64,000 nucleotides of DNA, taken from positions 62,001 to 126,000 of the forward strand of contig FUZG01000005.1 of the NCBI GenBank assembly GCA_900168235.1, given 5' to 3'. This document shows positions 34,755 through 43,489 of this stretch, one piece after another. This stretch comes from Lachnospiraceae bacterium (GTDB lineage: Bacteria > Bacillota > Clostridia > Lachnospirales > Lachnospiraceae). How positions within the stretch are numbered: the stretch's first letter is position 1; every line of letters starts with the position of its first letter. Under the pieces are notes generated by a model. The model was not told the DNA's origin, ran no database searches, and saw nothing but the letters and a program-made list of their open reading frames with translations. The translations under genes were made by a program, and so were the position numbers.

Positions 34755-35573
34755 TTACTTCCATTTCATCAGCCTTGCCGACAAAATTTTTAACACATCA
34801 TCCATGATCTTTCCCACGATACCGATAAGCAGCATTGCAAGTATCACATCATCTGCCCTGGACATGCTCCTACCATTTGAAAGCATGTAACCTATGCCCT
34901 TTGTAGCTGCGATCATCTCTGCCGCAACCACGCATACCCATGCATTTCCAAGTCCTACACGTATTCCCGTAAGGATGGACGGCAATGCTCCCGGAAGGAT
35001 AACCTTTGATACAAGCCTCACTTTTTTCATCTCATAAACACGTCCGAGCTCCAGGTAACGTTTATCGATATTGTGTATTCCATCAACCGTGTTCAAGAGT
35101 ATCGGAAAAAATGCTCCGTAAAAAATAATGTACAGTTTTGAGCTTTCTCCTATTCCGAACCAGAGTATCGCAAGCGGAATCCATGCGATAGGCGGTATAG
35201 GTTTCAGTATCTGAAGCACCAGTTCCGTAAACTGCTCTACATGTTTACTAAGTCCAATGAGCACTCCAAGTATCAACGCACTTATTAGGGCGACAAGGAA
35301 TCCTTCAAGGACACGGAGAAAACTTACCGTGATGTGTTTCAGCAGAACTCCGCTTCTCAGTTTTTCAACAGCATCCTGAACTATCATCCCCGGTGCCGGC
35401 ATGCTGTAGGACTTTACAGCTCCATAACGGCATACCACTTCCCAGACAATGACCAGGATCACCAGCAGTGAAAAATATCTGATCCCCTTCAGAACAACTC
35501 CCGACAATAGCCCTGTCTTCGTCTCTTTTTCTGCTTTTACATCATATTCATTAAAATCTCTTCCAATATCCAT
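34755..35573 (-). CDS. ssuC: Sulfonate/taurine-type ABC importer, permease
   Basis: About 272 residues from the ATG at 35573 (GGGGTG upstream); a longer frame begins only with TTG at 35636. Six hydrophobic segments; the cytoplasmic EAA loop is ELGRVYEMKKVRLVSKVILPGALPS-like (conserved LPGALPSILTGIR). SsuC/TauC family features include PIPPIAWIPLAILWFG and GIRVGLGNAWVCVVAAEMI. It forms the channel for the importer. Confidence 0.88.
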   Translation of the reverse strand: MDIGRDFNEYDVKAEKETKTGLLSGVVLKGIRYFSLLVILVIVWEVVCRYGAVKSYSMPAPGMIVQDAVEKLRSGVLLKHITVSFLRVLEGFLVALISALILGVLIGLSKHVEQFTELVLQILKPIPPIAWIPLAILWFGIGESSKLYIIFYGAFFPILLNTVDGIHNIDKRYLELGRVYEMKKVRLVSKVILPGALPSILTGIRVGLGNAWVCVVAAEMIAATKGIGYMLSNGRSMSRADDVILAMLLIGIVGKIMDDVLKILSARLMKWK

Positions 35574-35657
35574 TCCCTGTACACCCCAGCATATTTTTGT
35601 CACACACCTGATCAAGACTCGCTCCAGAATCTTCAATCATAACCTGATCCGACTGAA

Positions 35658-36719
35658 TCAGAAGCCGGCTTCCTTGAGATATGTTGTGTTAATAAATTCA
35701 TCACCATTTACAGGACTTGTAATAATACCTGCATCGTAAGCATAATCAGCAACTTTTGTTATCTCTTTGACGTCATCATCTGTGAGAGACACTGAGAAGT
35801 TAAAGTTATCAAAGATCTTTAACATCTCTTCTTCAGTTACGTTATATCTGGGTGCCAGAACCTTTGCTGCCTCTTCAGGATTTTCGCTGATATACTCTGC
35901 ACCGCGCTCAGCTGCCTTGATAAATGCTTCAATAAGCTCAGGATTTTCCTCTGCGAAATCTTTTACAGAATAGAGGACCATGTTGCTCTTTTTGATGCCT
36001 GTTCCATCTATAAGCACCTTTGCTGTTCCGTCATTTGTGAGCTTTGTAATGAACTGCTCCCAGATAACGATGGCGTCTACATCACCCTCTGCAAGTGCTG
36101 TCGGGCTGTCTGCCGCACCGAGATTGATGCTCTCTACATCATCAAAGGTGAGTTCTGCCTGATCCAGGACCAGTGAAAGAAGATGCTGCGCATATGAACC
36201 AAATGCATATGCAATTTTTTTACCCTTCAGATCCTTTATATCTGAAATGTCCGAATCAGCCTTTACCAGAACCGCAAGCGATCTCTCACCTGTTGATACT
36301 CCTGACACGATCTGTATGTCCTGTCCTGAGGATCTTGCAATGATAGCAGGAAGATCTGCCATGAAACCTACATCACCCTCGCCTGCTGCAACTGCCTCAT
36401 TTACAAGAGGGCCTGATGCAAACTCTGTCCAGGTGTATGATGCACCTATTGCTTCAAATTCTTCATCAAAGTATCCAAGCTCATAAGCAGCATTTATAGG
36501 TGAATAAAGCGGGTATGACTGTGCTGCGACCCTTAGTGTCTTTCCCTCTGCTGAAGGTGCTGCCTCTGTGCTCACTTCTTTATCAGACTCATTCTGATCT
36601 GCTTCCGCTGCTGCCTTAGTTTCTGCCTTTACATCCTGTGATGCGCTGCTTCCGCAGGCTGTGAGTGTGCTTATTCCTAAAACCGATGTTAAAAGTACCG
36701 CTAATAATTTCTTTTTCAT
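35658..36719 (-). CDS. ssuA: Sulfonate/taurine-type ABC importer, substrate-binding lipoprotein
   Basis: About 353 residues from the ATG at 36719 with GGGAGA upstream. A lipoprotein signal peptide ends LTACGSS. An acidic, low-complexity linker (residues 25-60) precedes an SsuA/NMT1-type binding domain: LRVAAQSYPLYSPINAAYELG, ELGYFDEEFEAIGASYTW, GEGDVGFMADLPAIIARSSG. It captures the substrate outside the membrane. It is the first gene of the uptake and cleavage operon. Context favours isethionate or a similar sulfonate, but specificity cannot be read from the sequence. Confidence 0.88.
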   Translation of the reverse strand: MKKKLLAVLLTSVLGISTLTACGSSASQDVKAETKAAAEADQNESDKEVSTEAAPSAEGKTLRVAAQSYPLYSPINAAYELGYFDEEFEAIGASYTWTEFASGPLVNEAVAAGEGDVGFMADLPAIIARSSGQDIQIVSGVSTGERSLAVLVKADSDISDIKDLKGKKIAYAFGSYAQHLLSLVLDQAELTFDDVESINLGAADSPTALAEGDVDAIVIWEQFITKLTNDGTAKVLIDGTGIKKSNMVLYSVKDFAEENPELIEAFIKAAERGAEYISENPEEAAKVLAPRYNVTEEEMLKIFDNFNFSVSLTDDDVKEITKVADYAYDAGIITSPVNGDEFINTTYLKEAGF

Positions 36720-36779
36720 AATGTTTTCTCCCTTCGCCAATTCCATACCTTTTCTATTGGTGTAGTAGGTATTGGAATC

Positions 36780-36808
36780 ATAATATCATCTGTCTGTACT
36801 TTTGATAA
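36780..36808 (-). promoter_or_regulatory. Candidate promoter of the sulfonate operon
   Basis: On the minus strand, TTATCA (36803-36808) and TATTAT (36780-36785) have a 17-base spacer, 61 bases before the binding-protein start. The -35 match is moderate. Confidence 0.4.
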
Positions 36809-36832
36809 GCCCTCAGGCTATACGCAAATTAA

Positions 36833-36867
36833 AACGCCGATTATAAGTTTTTCTTATAACCAGCGTT
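36833..36867 (-). terminator. Terminator hairpin after the acyltransferase gene
   Basis: AACGCCGATTATAAG and CTTATAACCAGCGTT match at 13 of 15 positions around a TTTTT loop, followed by TTTAATTT on the minus strand. It closely resembles the hairpin at 30534 and the weaker one at 49219. Confidence 0.7.
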
Positions 36868-36977
36868 GCTATTATCCATAAGTATATTTTTTTGTCTCTT
36901 TTTTATTCTTGAAATTAATACAGCTACAAACCCAAACAAAGTAAAAAAGCATAGTTGACGATATTATATATTCCTTC

Positions 36978-38000
36978 CTATGCCGCTATCTTCTTTCTTA
37001 AAGATTTTATCAGGATAAAAATAAAAGTTATCAATAATATGCAACAATAACTGATAATTCCCAGGATCATCTCGTAAATAACCGGATTTGAAATATTAAA
37101 TTTATCAATAATCATCCACCAAGGAACTAAATTCAATTCTATAATATGAACACTAAGCATGACTATTGTCATCTTTCCAAACATTTCACACGGACCAGCC
37201 AGAAATTTCATTTTTTGATTCAAAAATTTTGAAACAAGAATGATGATCACCGTATCTGCACAGGCTATGATAATGTCTATAGGTTTATTACCCATATTGC
37301 ATAAATTAACTGAAAAACCGTCAAAATTTCTCCAGCCCCACAGTCCGACAAATGCGCAAAAACCAAATACAAAAACTTTATTACCCAAATAGAACTCTGT
37401 AATACTTTTTTTGTTTTCCTTAAACATATACCCAATATAGACAAAAGGAACCGCAAAACACGCTGATTGTATGCTTAGCGGAAGCCAAATAATCCTTGGT
37501 GAGTACATCGCAAACATCAGACATGCAAATAACAGAAATACTTTTATTCCTTCATTCAACCCGACCATCACACGTACTAGAATTACAGAAAAAAACATTG
37601 CCCACAGGAACCAGATTGCACCTATCTGTGGAATAGTAACCCCATTCGGCAAAAGAACATCATGCCCCATTCCGTATAACGCAGCAATGATCCACTTTAT
37701 AAGCTCATCTTTTATACTGATTCCCCTAATTATAGAAAATGGAATTGATAAAACTATAATTAATGCACACGTAATATAGTATGGAACAATAAGAGCAAAA
37801 AATTTCTTTGAAACAAACGTCTTCAGATCATCCTTAACAGATAAAAATATTCCGGCTATTATAAAGAATATGGGCAAATGAAAAGGCCACAATAATGCCC
37901 CAAAATCTGGAATAGAAGATATCTTATGCCCAAAAATAACGCAGGTCATGGCTATAAATTTTGCTATATCAATATACTCAATTCTATTTTTTTCTTTCAT
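36978..38000 (-). CDS. Acyltransferase family 3 membrane protein
   Basis: About 340 residues from the ATG at 38000 (AAAGG upstream; an ATG at 38021 is an alternative). Around ten hydrophobic segments. The N-terminal IEYIDIAKFIAMTCVIFGHK carries the conserved His region of OafA/YrhL-type acyltransferases, and WPFHLPIFFIIAGIFLS follows. It probably acetylates a surface glycan. The gene is clearly more AT-rich than its neighbours, suggesting separate acquisition. Confidence 0.85.
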   Translation of the reverse strand: MKEKNRIEYIDIAKFIAMTCVIFGHKISSIPDFGALLWPFHLPIFFIIAGIFLSVKDDLKTFVSKKFFALIVPYYITCALIIVLSIPFSIIRGISIKDELIKWIIAALYGMGHDVLLPNGVTIPQIGAIWFLWAMFFSVILVRVMVGLNEGIKVFLLFACLMFAMYSPRIIWLPLSIQSACFAVPFVYIGYMFKENKKSITEFYLGNKVFVFGFCAFVGLWGWRNFDGFSVNLCNMGNKPIDIIIACADTVIIILVSKFLNQKMKFLAGPCEMFGKMTIVMLSVHIIELNLVPWWMIIDKFNISNPVIYEMILGIISYCCILLITFIFILIKSLRKKIAA

Positions 38001-38087
38001 GTTATTGCCTTTCACGATCATAAAGCCTGCGACTGCGGTTTCATAATATATCCCGTTGGATAATCGACAAGTGTAAAAACGACTGAC

Positions 38088-38270
38088 CTATTCATTATCC
38101 TCTGCCTCCCATTCTTGGATGGATCCGGGAACTGCCATCATTCCAAACATGGAAAGTGCCTGGTTTACTTTGTCCATTCGAACAGTCTCCTTTCCCTGCT
38201 CCAGTTCTCTGACAAATCGCAAACCGAGTCCTGACCTTATGGCAAATTCTTCCTGTGTGAGTCCTGCTTT
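38088..38270 (-). pseudogene. Fragment of an XRE/HipB-type regulator
   Basis: An open frame reads KAGLTQEEFAIRSGLGLRF, then VRELEQGKETVRMDKV, and stops at 38088. This is the recognition-helix part and C-terminus of a HipB-like Cro/C1 HTH protein. An in-frame TAA directly precedes it and the first helix and start are missing. A perfect 10-base inverted repeat (38268-38293) begins exactly at the break. It is most likely a remnant of a regulator gene. Confidence 0.7.
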
Positions 38271-38293
38271 TTATACCTTATAGGGTATAAAAA
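38268..38293. promoter_or_regulatory. Perfect palindrome at the XRE remnant
   Basis: TTTTTATACC and GGTATAAAAA flank a 6-base spacer. It could be an operator of the lost regulator or a small terminator of the gene at 38300. Confidence 0.45.
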
Positions 38294-38299
38294 TATATT

Positions 38300-38842
38300 T
38301 TAAGAATCATAAATCGCTGTCACGCAGGCCCCGTTTTTATAATCTATAGACGCATTTTGTATCGTGAATCCTTTTTTTCGTGCTTCTTTTATCAATGTCA
38401 GCATGAAAAATCCGTGAGTCACTACCGCACAGTTTTCGTTACGCTCTATTAAGATATCTAAGAATTTGTCTGCCCTTTTTACTGTGTATGATCGGCGCTC
38501 TTCCTGCCTGGAGCAGTTCAGCATCCACTGGATACGACCGATCACATTCCAAAATGATAAGGGCAATTTGATCTTTGAATCAACGAACGGGGTTATGGGA
38601 ACCTCATAAATCAGGTCTGAAACAATATAATCCTTTTCGCCGAAAATATTTCGCGCCGTTGCCAGAGTTCTTGGAAGCGTGCTCACATAATACCGCGCTA
38701 TCTCTTCATCGGGTGCAGGGTATGACTCCTTGAAAATATCAGCACTGTCATAGCCGTGGCAGTCATGTTCAAACTGCGCAGAGGTGCACCACTTATTCCA
38801 TTTATAATTAACTGTTCCATGACGTATTATAAATATCTTCAC
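38300..38842 (-). CDS. Histidine phosphatase family protein
   Basis: About 180 residues from a GTG at 38842 with AGGTG upstream. The N-terminal FIIRHGTVN is the RHG catalytic motif; STLPRTLATARNIF gives the second Arg, and CAVVTHGFFM the second catalytic His. It belongs to the phosphoglycerate-mutase-like phosphatases. The substrate is unknown. It lies downstream of a broken cytidine deaminase gene. Confidence 0.8.
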   Translation of the reverse strand: MKIFIIRHGTVNYKWNKWCTSAQFEHDCHGYDSADIFKESYPAPDEEIARYYVSTLPRTLATARNIFGEKDYIVSDLIYEVPITPFVDSKIKLPLSFWNVIGRIQWMLNCSRQEERRSYTVKRADKFLDILIERNENCAVVTHGFFMLTLIKEARKKGFTIQNASIDYKNGACVTAIYDS

Positions 38843-38892
38843 GCTGCACCTACCACACAATTTTTTGCATTATAAACCTGTTCCGACGATCA

Positions 38893-39196
38893 TCATATCC
38901 ACCATTCAGGTGTCAGCTCACCGAGAGTCACTATTCTTCTGGCTTCGTAATCCATCATTATTTCCACGTTCTTATACTCTCCGGGCCATGAGCTGGGTCA
39001 TAAATTCCCTGCATGCACCGCAGGGTACTCCTGCTTTTCCGTCAGGCATGAGTGCCAGCACGCGCCGGATAGCATTTTCTCCGTTTGTTATCATATTGAA
39101 CATCGCATTTCGCTCTGCGCACACTCCAAGCGTGCAGGACGTATCGACGCATACAGCTGTGTAAATTCTGCCTGTCACCTGATGCTTTTTTATCAT
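38893..39196 (-). pseudogene. Broken cytidine deaminase gene
   Basis: From 39196 the frame reads VCAERNAMFNM and PCGACREFMTQL, the zinc motifs of cytidine deaminase (blasticidin-S-deaminase-like type). It then runs into a stop at 38972. One frame over, the natural continuation (YKNVEIMMDYEARRIVTLG, ending EWWI) runs to a TGA at 38893. So a single-base frameshift near 38985 breaks the gene. The N-terminal third of the enzyme is also missing. Confidence 0.75.
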
Positions 39197-39352
39197 AACT
39201 GCCGCTTATCATATAATATTTCACGTCAAAAGCAAACTGTTATGTACGTTTTTTGAATATTTCCTGATCCTGCTTCTTGGCAAAGCTTGTGAGAACATGG
39301 TAATGTTCTGACGTAACCGACAGAATGTGACTTAACCATTGGAGACATAAAT

Positions 39353-39802
39353 ATGAGCATAAGAAAAGCCGAAACGTCAGATGCATCCCGCATTGCTGAA
39401 ATGATCGTTACTAATTACAGAGCAAATTTCTACCCGATTTTTCAGAATGAGGATTTTTACTTTGGAGAACTGAATGTATTGGATGTCGCAAAAGAATATA
39501 TGGAAGAACCTGATGTTATTGACAACACCTACGTATATGATGACGGTGTCGTAAAGGGAATGATACGTCTGGATAAAAATGAGATCGTAAAGCTCTATGT
39601 TGAACCACAGTTTCAGAACCAGCGGATCGGTGCAAAACTGCTGACATATGCAATGAATGAGAAAGCTGCCGACTGGCTCTGGGTACTGGAGAAAAACACC
39701 CGCGGCATCGCTTTTTATAAGCGGAACGGCTTTGACATGTCAGGCGAAAAAATGCTTGAAGACGGCTGGATACCGTTACTGAAAATGGAATGTAAGCGTT
39801 GA
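39353..39802 (+). CDS. GNAT family acetyltransferase
   Basis: 149 residues. The acetyl-CoA site is VEPQFQNQRIGAKLL, followed by FYKRNGFDMSG at the C-terminus. GGAGA precedes the ATG. The family transfers acetyl groups to amines; the substrate is unknown. It is one of only two plus-strand genes in this part of the window. Confidence 0.85.
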   Translation: MSIRKAETSDASRIAEMIVTNYRANFYPIFQNEDFYFGELNVLDVAKEYMEEPDVIDNTYVYDDGVVKGMIRLDKNEIVKLYVEPQFQNQRIGAKLLTYAMNEKAADWLWVLEKNTRGIAFYKRNGFDMSGEKMLEDGWIPLLKMECKR

Positions 39803-39929
39803 CCCTTGAGATATGCATTCCCTGTGACGGTGTCCGTTCTTCCGTAAAAAGGAACCACTTTGATATAATGAACACGACAAGCATCCCTATCTAAACAAAG
39901 ACAATTCAGAATTTTTAGGATTTGTAAAA

Positions 39930-40823
39930 ATGAAAGTATACTATCATCTTCCGGGGTTATTTGAATTTTATGAGCTTTACGAAGTGTTCCTTCCTCTTTT
40001 CCGTGATCACAGGGAATACTTCTATGACTGGTGCGAGATCGGGTCTATCTACGGCGCGCCCATGGACTGCCTCTGGGGCGGCGGACGCGTGGGATTCGGA
40101 GAAGCTGAGCCTCAGAAGGTCGCTGCTCTTATGAAGAAATACGGCATATCCGCGCGACTTACATTCAGTAATTCTGAGCTTCGCGAAGAACACCTGTCAG
40201 ACAGGAACTGCAATGCCCTCTGCGCGATGTTTGAGAACAGCGGTCCGGTGCAAAACGGGGTTATAATCCATTCCGATCTTCTCATGGAATATATAAAGTC
40301 AAAGTATCCCAAGTTTTATTTTGTGTCATCCACAACTAAAGTGCTGACGGACTTTGATAAATTTGCAGATGAACTGGACCGTGAGGATTTCCTTTATGTG
40401 GTGCCGGATTTCAGGCTGAATAAAGATTTTGACAGGTTAAAAGACCTTTCTGACTCACAAAAACAGAAGGTAGAATTTCTCTGCAACGAGTGCTGTTGGT
40501 ACGGCTGTTACGACAGGAAACGCTGCTACGAAAATGTAAGCCGTAAAAACCTGGGAGACTCTGTCGAGGATCATATCTGCGTATCTCCCGAGGCACATAA
40601 GGGATATAAATTTTCTGATGCGATGAAAAATCCAGGATTCATCGGTATCGACGATATTCAAAATGTCTATGTGCCTGCAGGATTTTCAAACTTTAAGATC
40701 GAGGGCCGCAGTTTAGGAAGTGCCGTTATTTTAGAATTTCTGCTCTACTATATGACAAAACCCGAATATCAGCTAAATGTTCGCGAAGAAATATATCTGG
40801 ACAGTATGCTTGATCTTTTTTAA
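39930..40823 (+). CDS. Cys-rich protein, possibly U32-related
   Basis: 297 residues, no signal peptide or membrane segment. A C-terminal cluster, CNECCWYGCYDRKRC, could bind metal or an iron-sulfur cluster. The beta-alpha pattern (GVIIHSDLLMEYIK, FYFVSSTTKVL, LYVVPDFRLN then LCNE) recalls TIM-barrel U32-type proteins, but I do not recognise the family with certainty. The flanking genes give no clear functional clue. Confidence 0.6.
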   Translation: MKVYYHLPGLFEFYELYEVFLPLFRDHREYFYDWCEIGSIYGAPMDCLWGGGRVGFGEAEPQKVAALMKKYGISARLTFSNSELREEHLSDRNCNALCAMFENSGPVQNGVIIHSDLLMEYIKSKYPKFYFVSSTTKVLTDFDKFADELDREDFLYVVPDFRLNKDFDRLKDLSDSQKQKVEFLCNECCWYGCYDRKRCYENVSRKNLGDSVEDHICVSPEAHKGYKFSDAMKNPGFIGIDDIQNVYVPAGFSNFKIEGRSLGSAVILEFLLYYMTKPEYQLNVREEIYLDSMLDLF

Positions 40824-40849
40824 CAGATATTCTTCTCCTGAGCAGCTGT

Positions 40850-41323
40850 TTATTTCAGAATAAATTCCATCTGCGTTTCTCTTGGTCTGAAGCCAATTTT
40901 ATCGTAGAAATGCTTCGCGCTGTCATTTCCTTCCCATACATTCAGCGTGATATCATAGCATCCTAAACGGAGTGCTTCATTTTTTACATGCTCAAAAAGA
41001 GCCTGACCTACATGCTGTCCTCTTGCTGACTCATCTACACAGAAGTCATCGATAAAAAGAGTCTTAAAAGGAATAATGTTGCTGCTGTGCGCAGGCTCTT
41101 TAAGAGCACACATTACATATCCGAGGAGCTCATCATTATCATCCACCGCCGCATAAATAGGCTTTTTGTCATCCTGATACATTTTCTCTAAATCCTCAGG
41201 CGTATATTTTGTCGTACCTGAAATGAAAATGTCAGGACGGAGCTCCGCATGGATCTCCAAAACCTGTCCAAGCAGTTTTATTATCTTGTCAGTATCCTTT
41301 TTACAAGCTCTTCTTATATTCAT
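40850..41323 (-). CDS. GNAT family acetyltransferase
   Basis: 157 residues. CVDESARGQHVGQALFEHV is the acetyl-CoA site, and HFYDKIGFRPRETQMEF is the usual C-terminal block (RimI/YhhY-like). Its start overlaps the end of the DNA glycosylase gene, so both are co-transcribed. Substrate unknown. Confidence 0.87.
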   Translation of the reverse strand: MNIRRACKKDTDKIIKLLGQVLEIHAELRPDIFISGTTKYTPEDLEKMYQDDKKPIYAAVDDNDELLGYVMCALKEPAHSSNIIPFKTLFIDDFCVDESARGQHVGQALFEHVKNEALRLGCYDITLNVWEGNDSAKHFYDKIGFRPRETQMEFILK

Positions 41324-41810
41324 TATTTCTCTCCAAAACCTTTCCCCATTCTTCTTTCAGACGTTCAAGATTCCATGCTGCATTTGCAGGACTCGTGGAC
41401 GGCATGCATATCGCTTCATGCCCGATCCGGTCTCTGGTGTATTTATTGTAAAATTTCTCTGCTGTTTTTCCATTTACGATTATAGTATGAATATCTGCTG
41501 CCGACAAAATCTCTGACAGGTCATTCGCGATCACATTTGTGATACTGGAATCTGATGAACCCTTGATATCGCAGGAATTAATCACATCCCAGAGCGCTAT
41601 GTGATGTTTTTTCAAAAGAGCCTTCTTTTCCGGAATGGACGCAGGTACCTGCTCATTGAAGATACCTGCGATCACTTTCCAGAATCTGTTCTGCGGATGT
41701 CCGTAGAAAAACATCTGCTCCCGGGATTTTACCGATGGAAAACTTCCAAGGATCAATATTTTTGAATCCTTGTCGTATAGGGGCGGAAACGGATGTACAA
41801 CGTGCTGCAT
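41301..41810 (-). CDS. DNA-deoxyinosine glycosylase (uracil-DNA glycosylase superfamily, family 6)
   Basis: 169 residues. LGSFPSVKSREQMFFYGHPQ then NRFWKV at the N-terminus and PSTSPANA near the C-terminus are the two conserved motifs of hypoxanthine-DNA glycosylases. It removes deaminated bases (hypoxanthine, possibly xanthine) from DNA. It is placed 10 bases after the ABC-F gene. Confidence 0.88.
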   Translation of the reverse strand: MQHVVHPFPPLYDKDSKILILGSFPSVKSREQMFFYGHPQNRFWKVIAGIFNEQVPASIPEKKALLKKHHIALWDVINSCDIKGSSDSSITNVIANDLSEILSAADIHTIIVNGKTAEKFYNKYTRDRIGHEAICMPSTSPANAAWNLERLKEEWGKVLERNNEYKKSL

Positions 41811-41819
41811 TTTTTCTCC

Positions 41820-43346
41820 TTAATATAACTCAACTACTTTATCTGCGAGTTTTTCCCTAAATCTGGCGTCATGCTCAACGATCAGCATAGTTGGGTGATA
41901 GTTCTCGATCAGTTTTTCTATCTGGATCCGTGAAAATACATCAATATAATTGAGCGGTTCATCCCATATATACACATGGGCAGGTGTCAAAAGGCTGGAC
42001 GCAATGAGCACCTTCTTTTTTTGCCCTTCAGAAAAGTCTTTCATGTTCTTTTCAAACTGAACACGGTCCATATCCAGCTGCCTGAGTATCGCGAGGAATA
42101 GGCTGTAATCGATGCCTTTTTCTTTTGCATATTCCTTAAGCTTCCCTCTCAGAAATGAAGTATCCTGATTAATATAAGATATTTTCAGATTTGGAGCTAC
42201 GTTCAAAGTCCCGATTATCTTCAGTCTGCTGTCAGTATCAGGCTCCAGTGAATCAAAAATTGCCCTGATGAGAGTCGATTTCCCGCTGCCGTTCTCTCCT
42301 GTGATAAAAATCCTCTCTCCCTGCAGCAGCTCAAAGGTCAGATTTTCAACAACATTTTTTTGTCCATCATTATACCTGATGGAAACATCTTTTGCTTCGA
42401 TAAGACGCTTTTTATAGTGCTCAAGTGGCATCACTTTCAAGTCGATAGTTTCCTCAATATCATTGAGCAGACCTTCTTTTTCTTCTATCTCCCTATATGT
42501 CCGTTTCTCGAATGACTTTACCCGCGACTGCATTTTCTTTGTCTTGGCACCGATGAAGGCTCTTGCAGAGATCGATCGGTCGTGCTCTTTCACCGGGTCG
42601 AAACCAATCTTTGTGTTCTCACTTTTTTCCGCCCATCTTGCAGTTCTGTCTGCCGCAGCTTTCAACTTGTCTATTTCTTTTAAGTGTTTATCATTCTCTG
42701 CCCGGGAAAATGAGTCCGCTCTCTGCTTATTTTCCCACCAGCTCGAAAAATGACCTTTCTGCAATTCTATGGTCGCACGGTTCAGCACCAAAACATGGTC
42801 TATACATGCGTCCAAAAGGTCCCTGTCATGGGACACGAGGATAAAGCCCTTCTTTTCAGACAGATACTTTTTTACTATTTCTCTCGCTTCCTGATCAAGG
42901 TGATTCGTGGGCTCATCGATAAGGAGAAAATCATTCTCGTCAGAAAATAGAACTGCCAGCATGATCTTCGTCCGCTCGCCAAAGCTAAGTGTCCTGAACG
43001 GTCTGTACAAAAGCTCTGCATCGATCGACAGCTTGGGAAGTTCGCACATCACTTTCCATCCCTCGACACCGCTTTTCCATTTCTCCATCAATTCATCCGC
43101 CGAGAGATCATATTCCTCTTCGCTGACTTTATACGGAAAGTAATCAAACCTGACGGCGGTTGATATGTTTCCCTTATAATCATATTTTCCCATAAGGATA
43201 TTGAGAAACGTAGTCTTTCCCTTTCCGTTCCGTCCTATAAAGCCGAGCTTCCAGCTCGTATCAACTGTAAATGAAACGTTCTCAAAGATATTTTCAAAAG
43301 CACCTTCATAACCAAAGGTAAGATCAGTTACTCTTATTTGTGACAT
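41820..43346 (-). CDS. ABC-F protein of the Lsa type
   Basis: 508 residues, two ATPase domains and no membrane segment. The first has GRNGKGKTT, LSFGERTKIMLAVLF and LLIDEPTNHLD; the second has GENGSGKST, FSEGQKKKVLIASSL and YIWDEPLNYID. The opening (VTDLTFGYEGAFENIFENVSF, DTSWKLGFIGRNGKG) is that of Lsa/Vga-type proteins that protect ribosomes against lincosamides, streptogramin A and pleuromutilins. An inter-domain linker of about 80 residues (ARAFIGAKTKKMQSR) is present. GGAGG precedes the ATG. Actual resistance is not shown by sequence alone. Confidence 0.88.
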   Translation of the reverse strand: MSQIRVTDLTFGYEGAFENIFENVSFTVDTSWKLGFIGRNGKGKTTFLNILMGKYDYKGNISTAVRFDYFPYKVSEEEYDLSADELMEKWKSGVEGWKVMCELPKLSIDAELLYRPFRTLSFGERTKIMLAVLFSDENDFLLIDEPTNHLDQEAREIVKKYLSEKKGFILVSHDRDLLDACIDHVLVLNRATIELQKGHFSSWWENKQRADSFSRAENDKHLKEIDKLKAAADRTARWAEKSENTKIGFDPVKEHDRSISARAFIGAKTKKMQSRVKSFEKRTYREIEEKEGLLNDIEETIDLKVMPLEHYKKRLIEAKDVSIRYNDGQKNVVENLTFELLQGERIFITGENGSGKSTLIRAIFDSLEPDTDSRLKIIGTLNVAPNLKISYINQDTSFLRGKLKEYAKEKGIDYSLFLAILRQLDMDRVQFEKNMKDFSEGQKKKVLIASSLLTPAHVYIWDEPLNYIDVFSRIQIEKLIENYHPTMLIVEHDARFREKLADKVVELY

Positions 43347-43489
43347 TTAATCCTCCCTGTCTGTCCCCGGGAATCATATTTCGATTTTTATGCAGAAAAA
43401 AGTTATCTTACTTAAGTGCCATACCATCTTTGAAGGCATTTCCAAACGGGTTAAAGTTTATAGAACTCTGCTCATTTTGATGTCATCCC

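Noticed and set aside
39293-39312. AGAACAT...ATGTTCT palindrome before a GNAT gene, possibly a LexA box
   Set aside because: The spacing between GAAC and GTTC is 8 bases, not the 4 of Firmicute LexA sites, and the gene is not an SOS gene.
43395-43465. Minus-strand open stretch ending DGMALK before the ABC-F gene
   Set aside because: No start codon or ribosome site and too short to identify; it may be a remnant, but I cannot support it.
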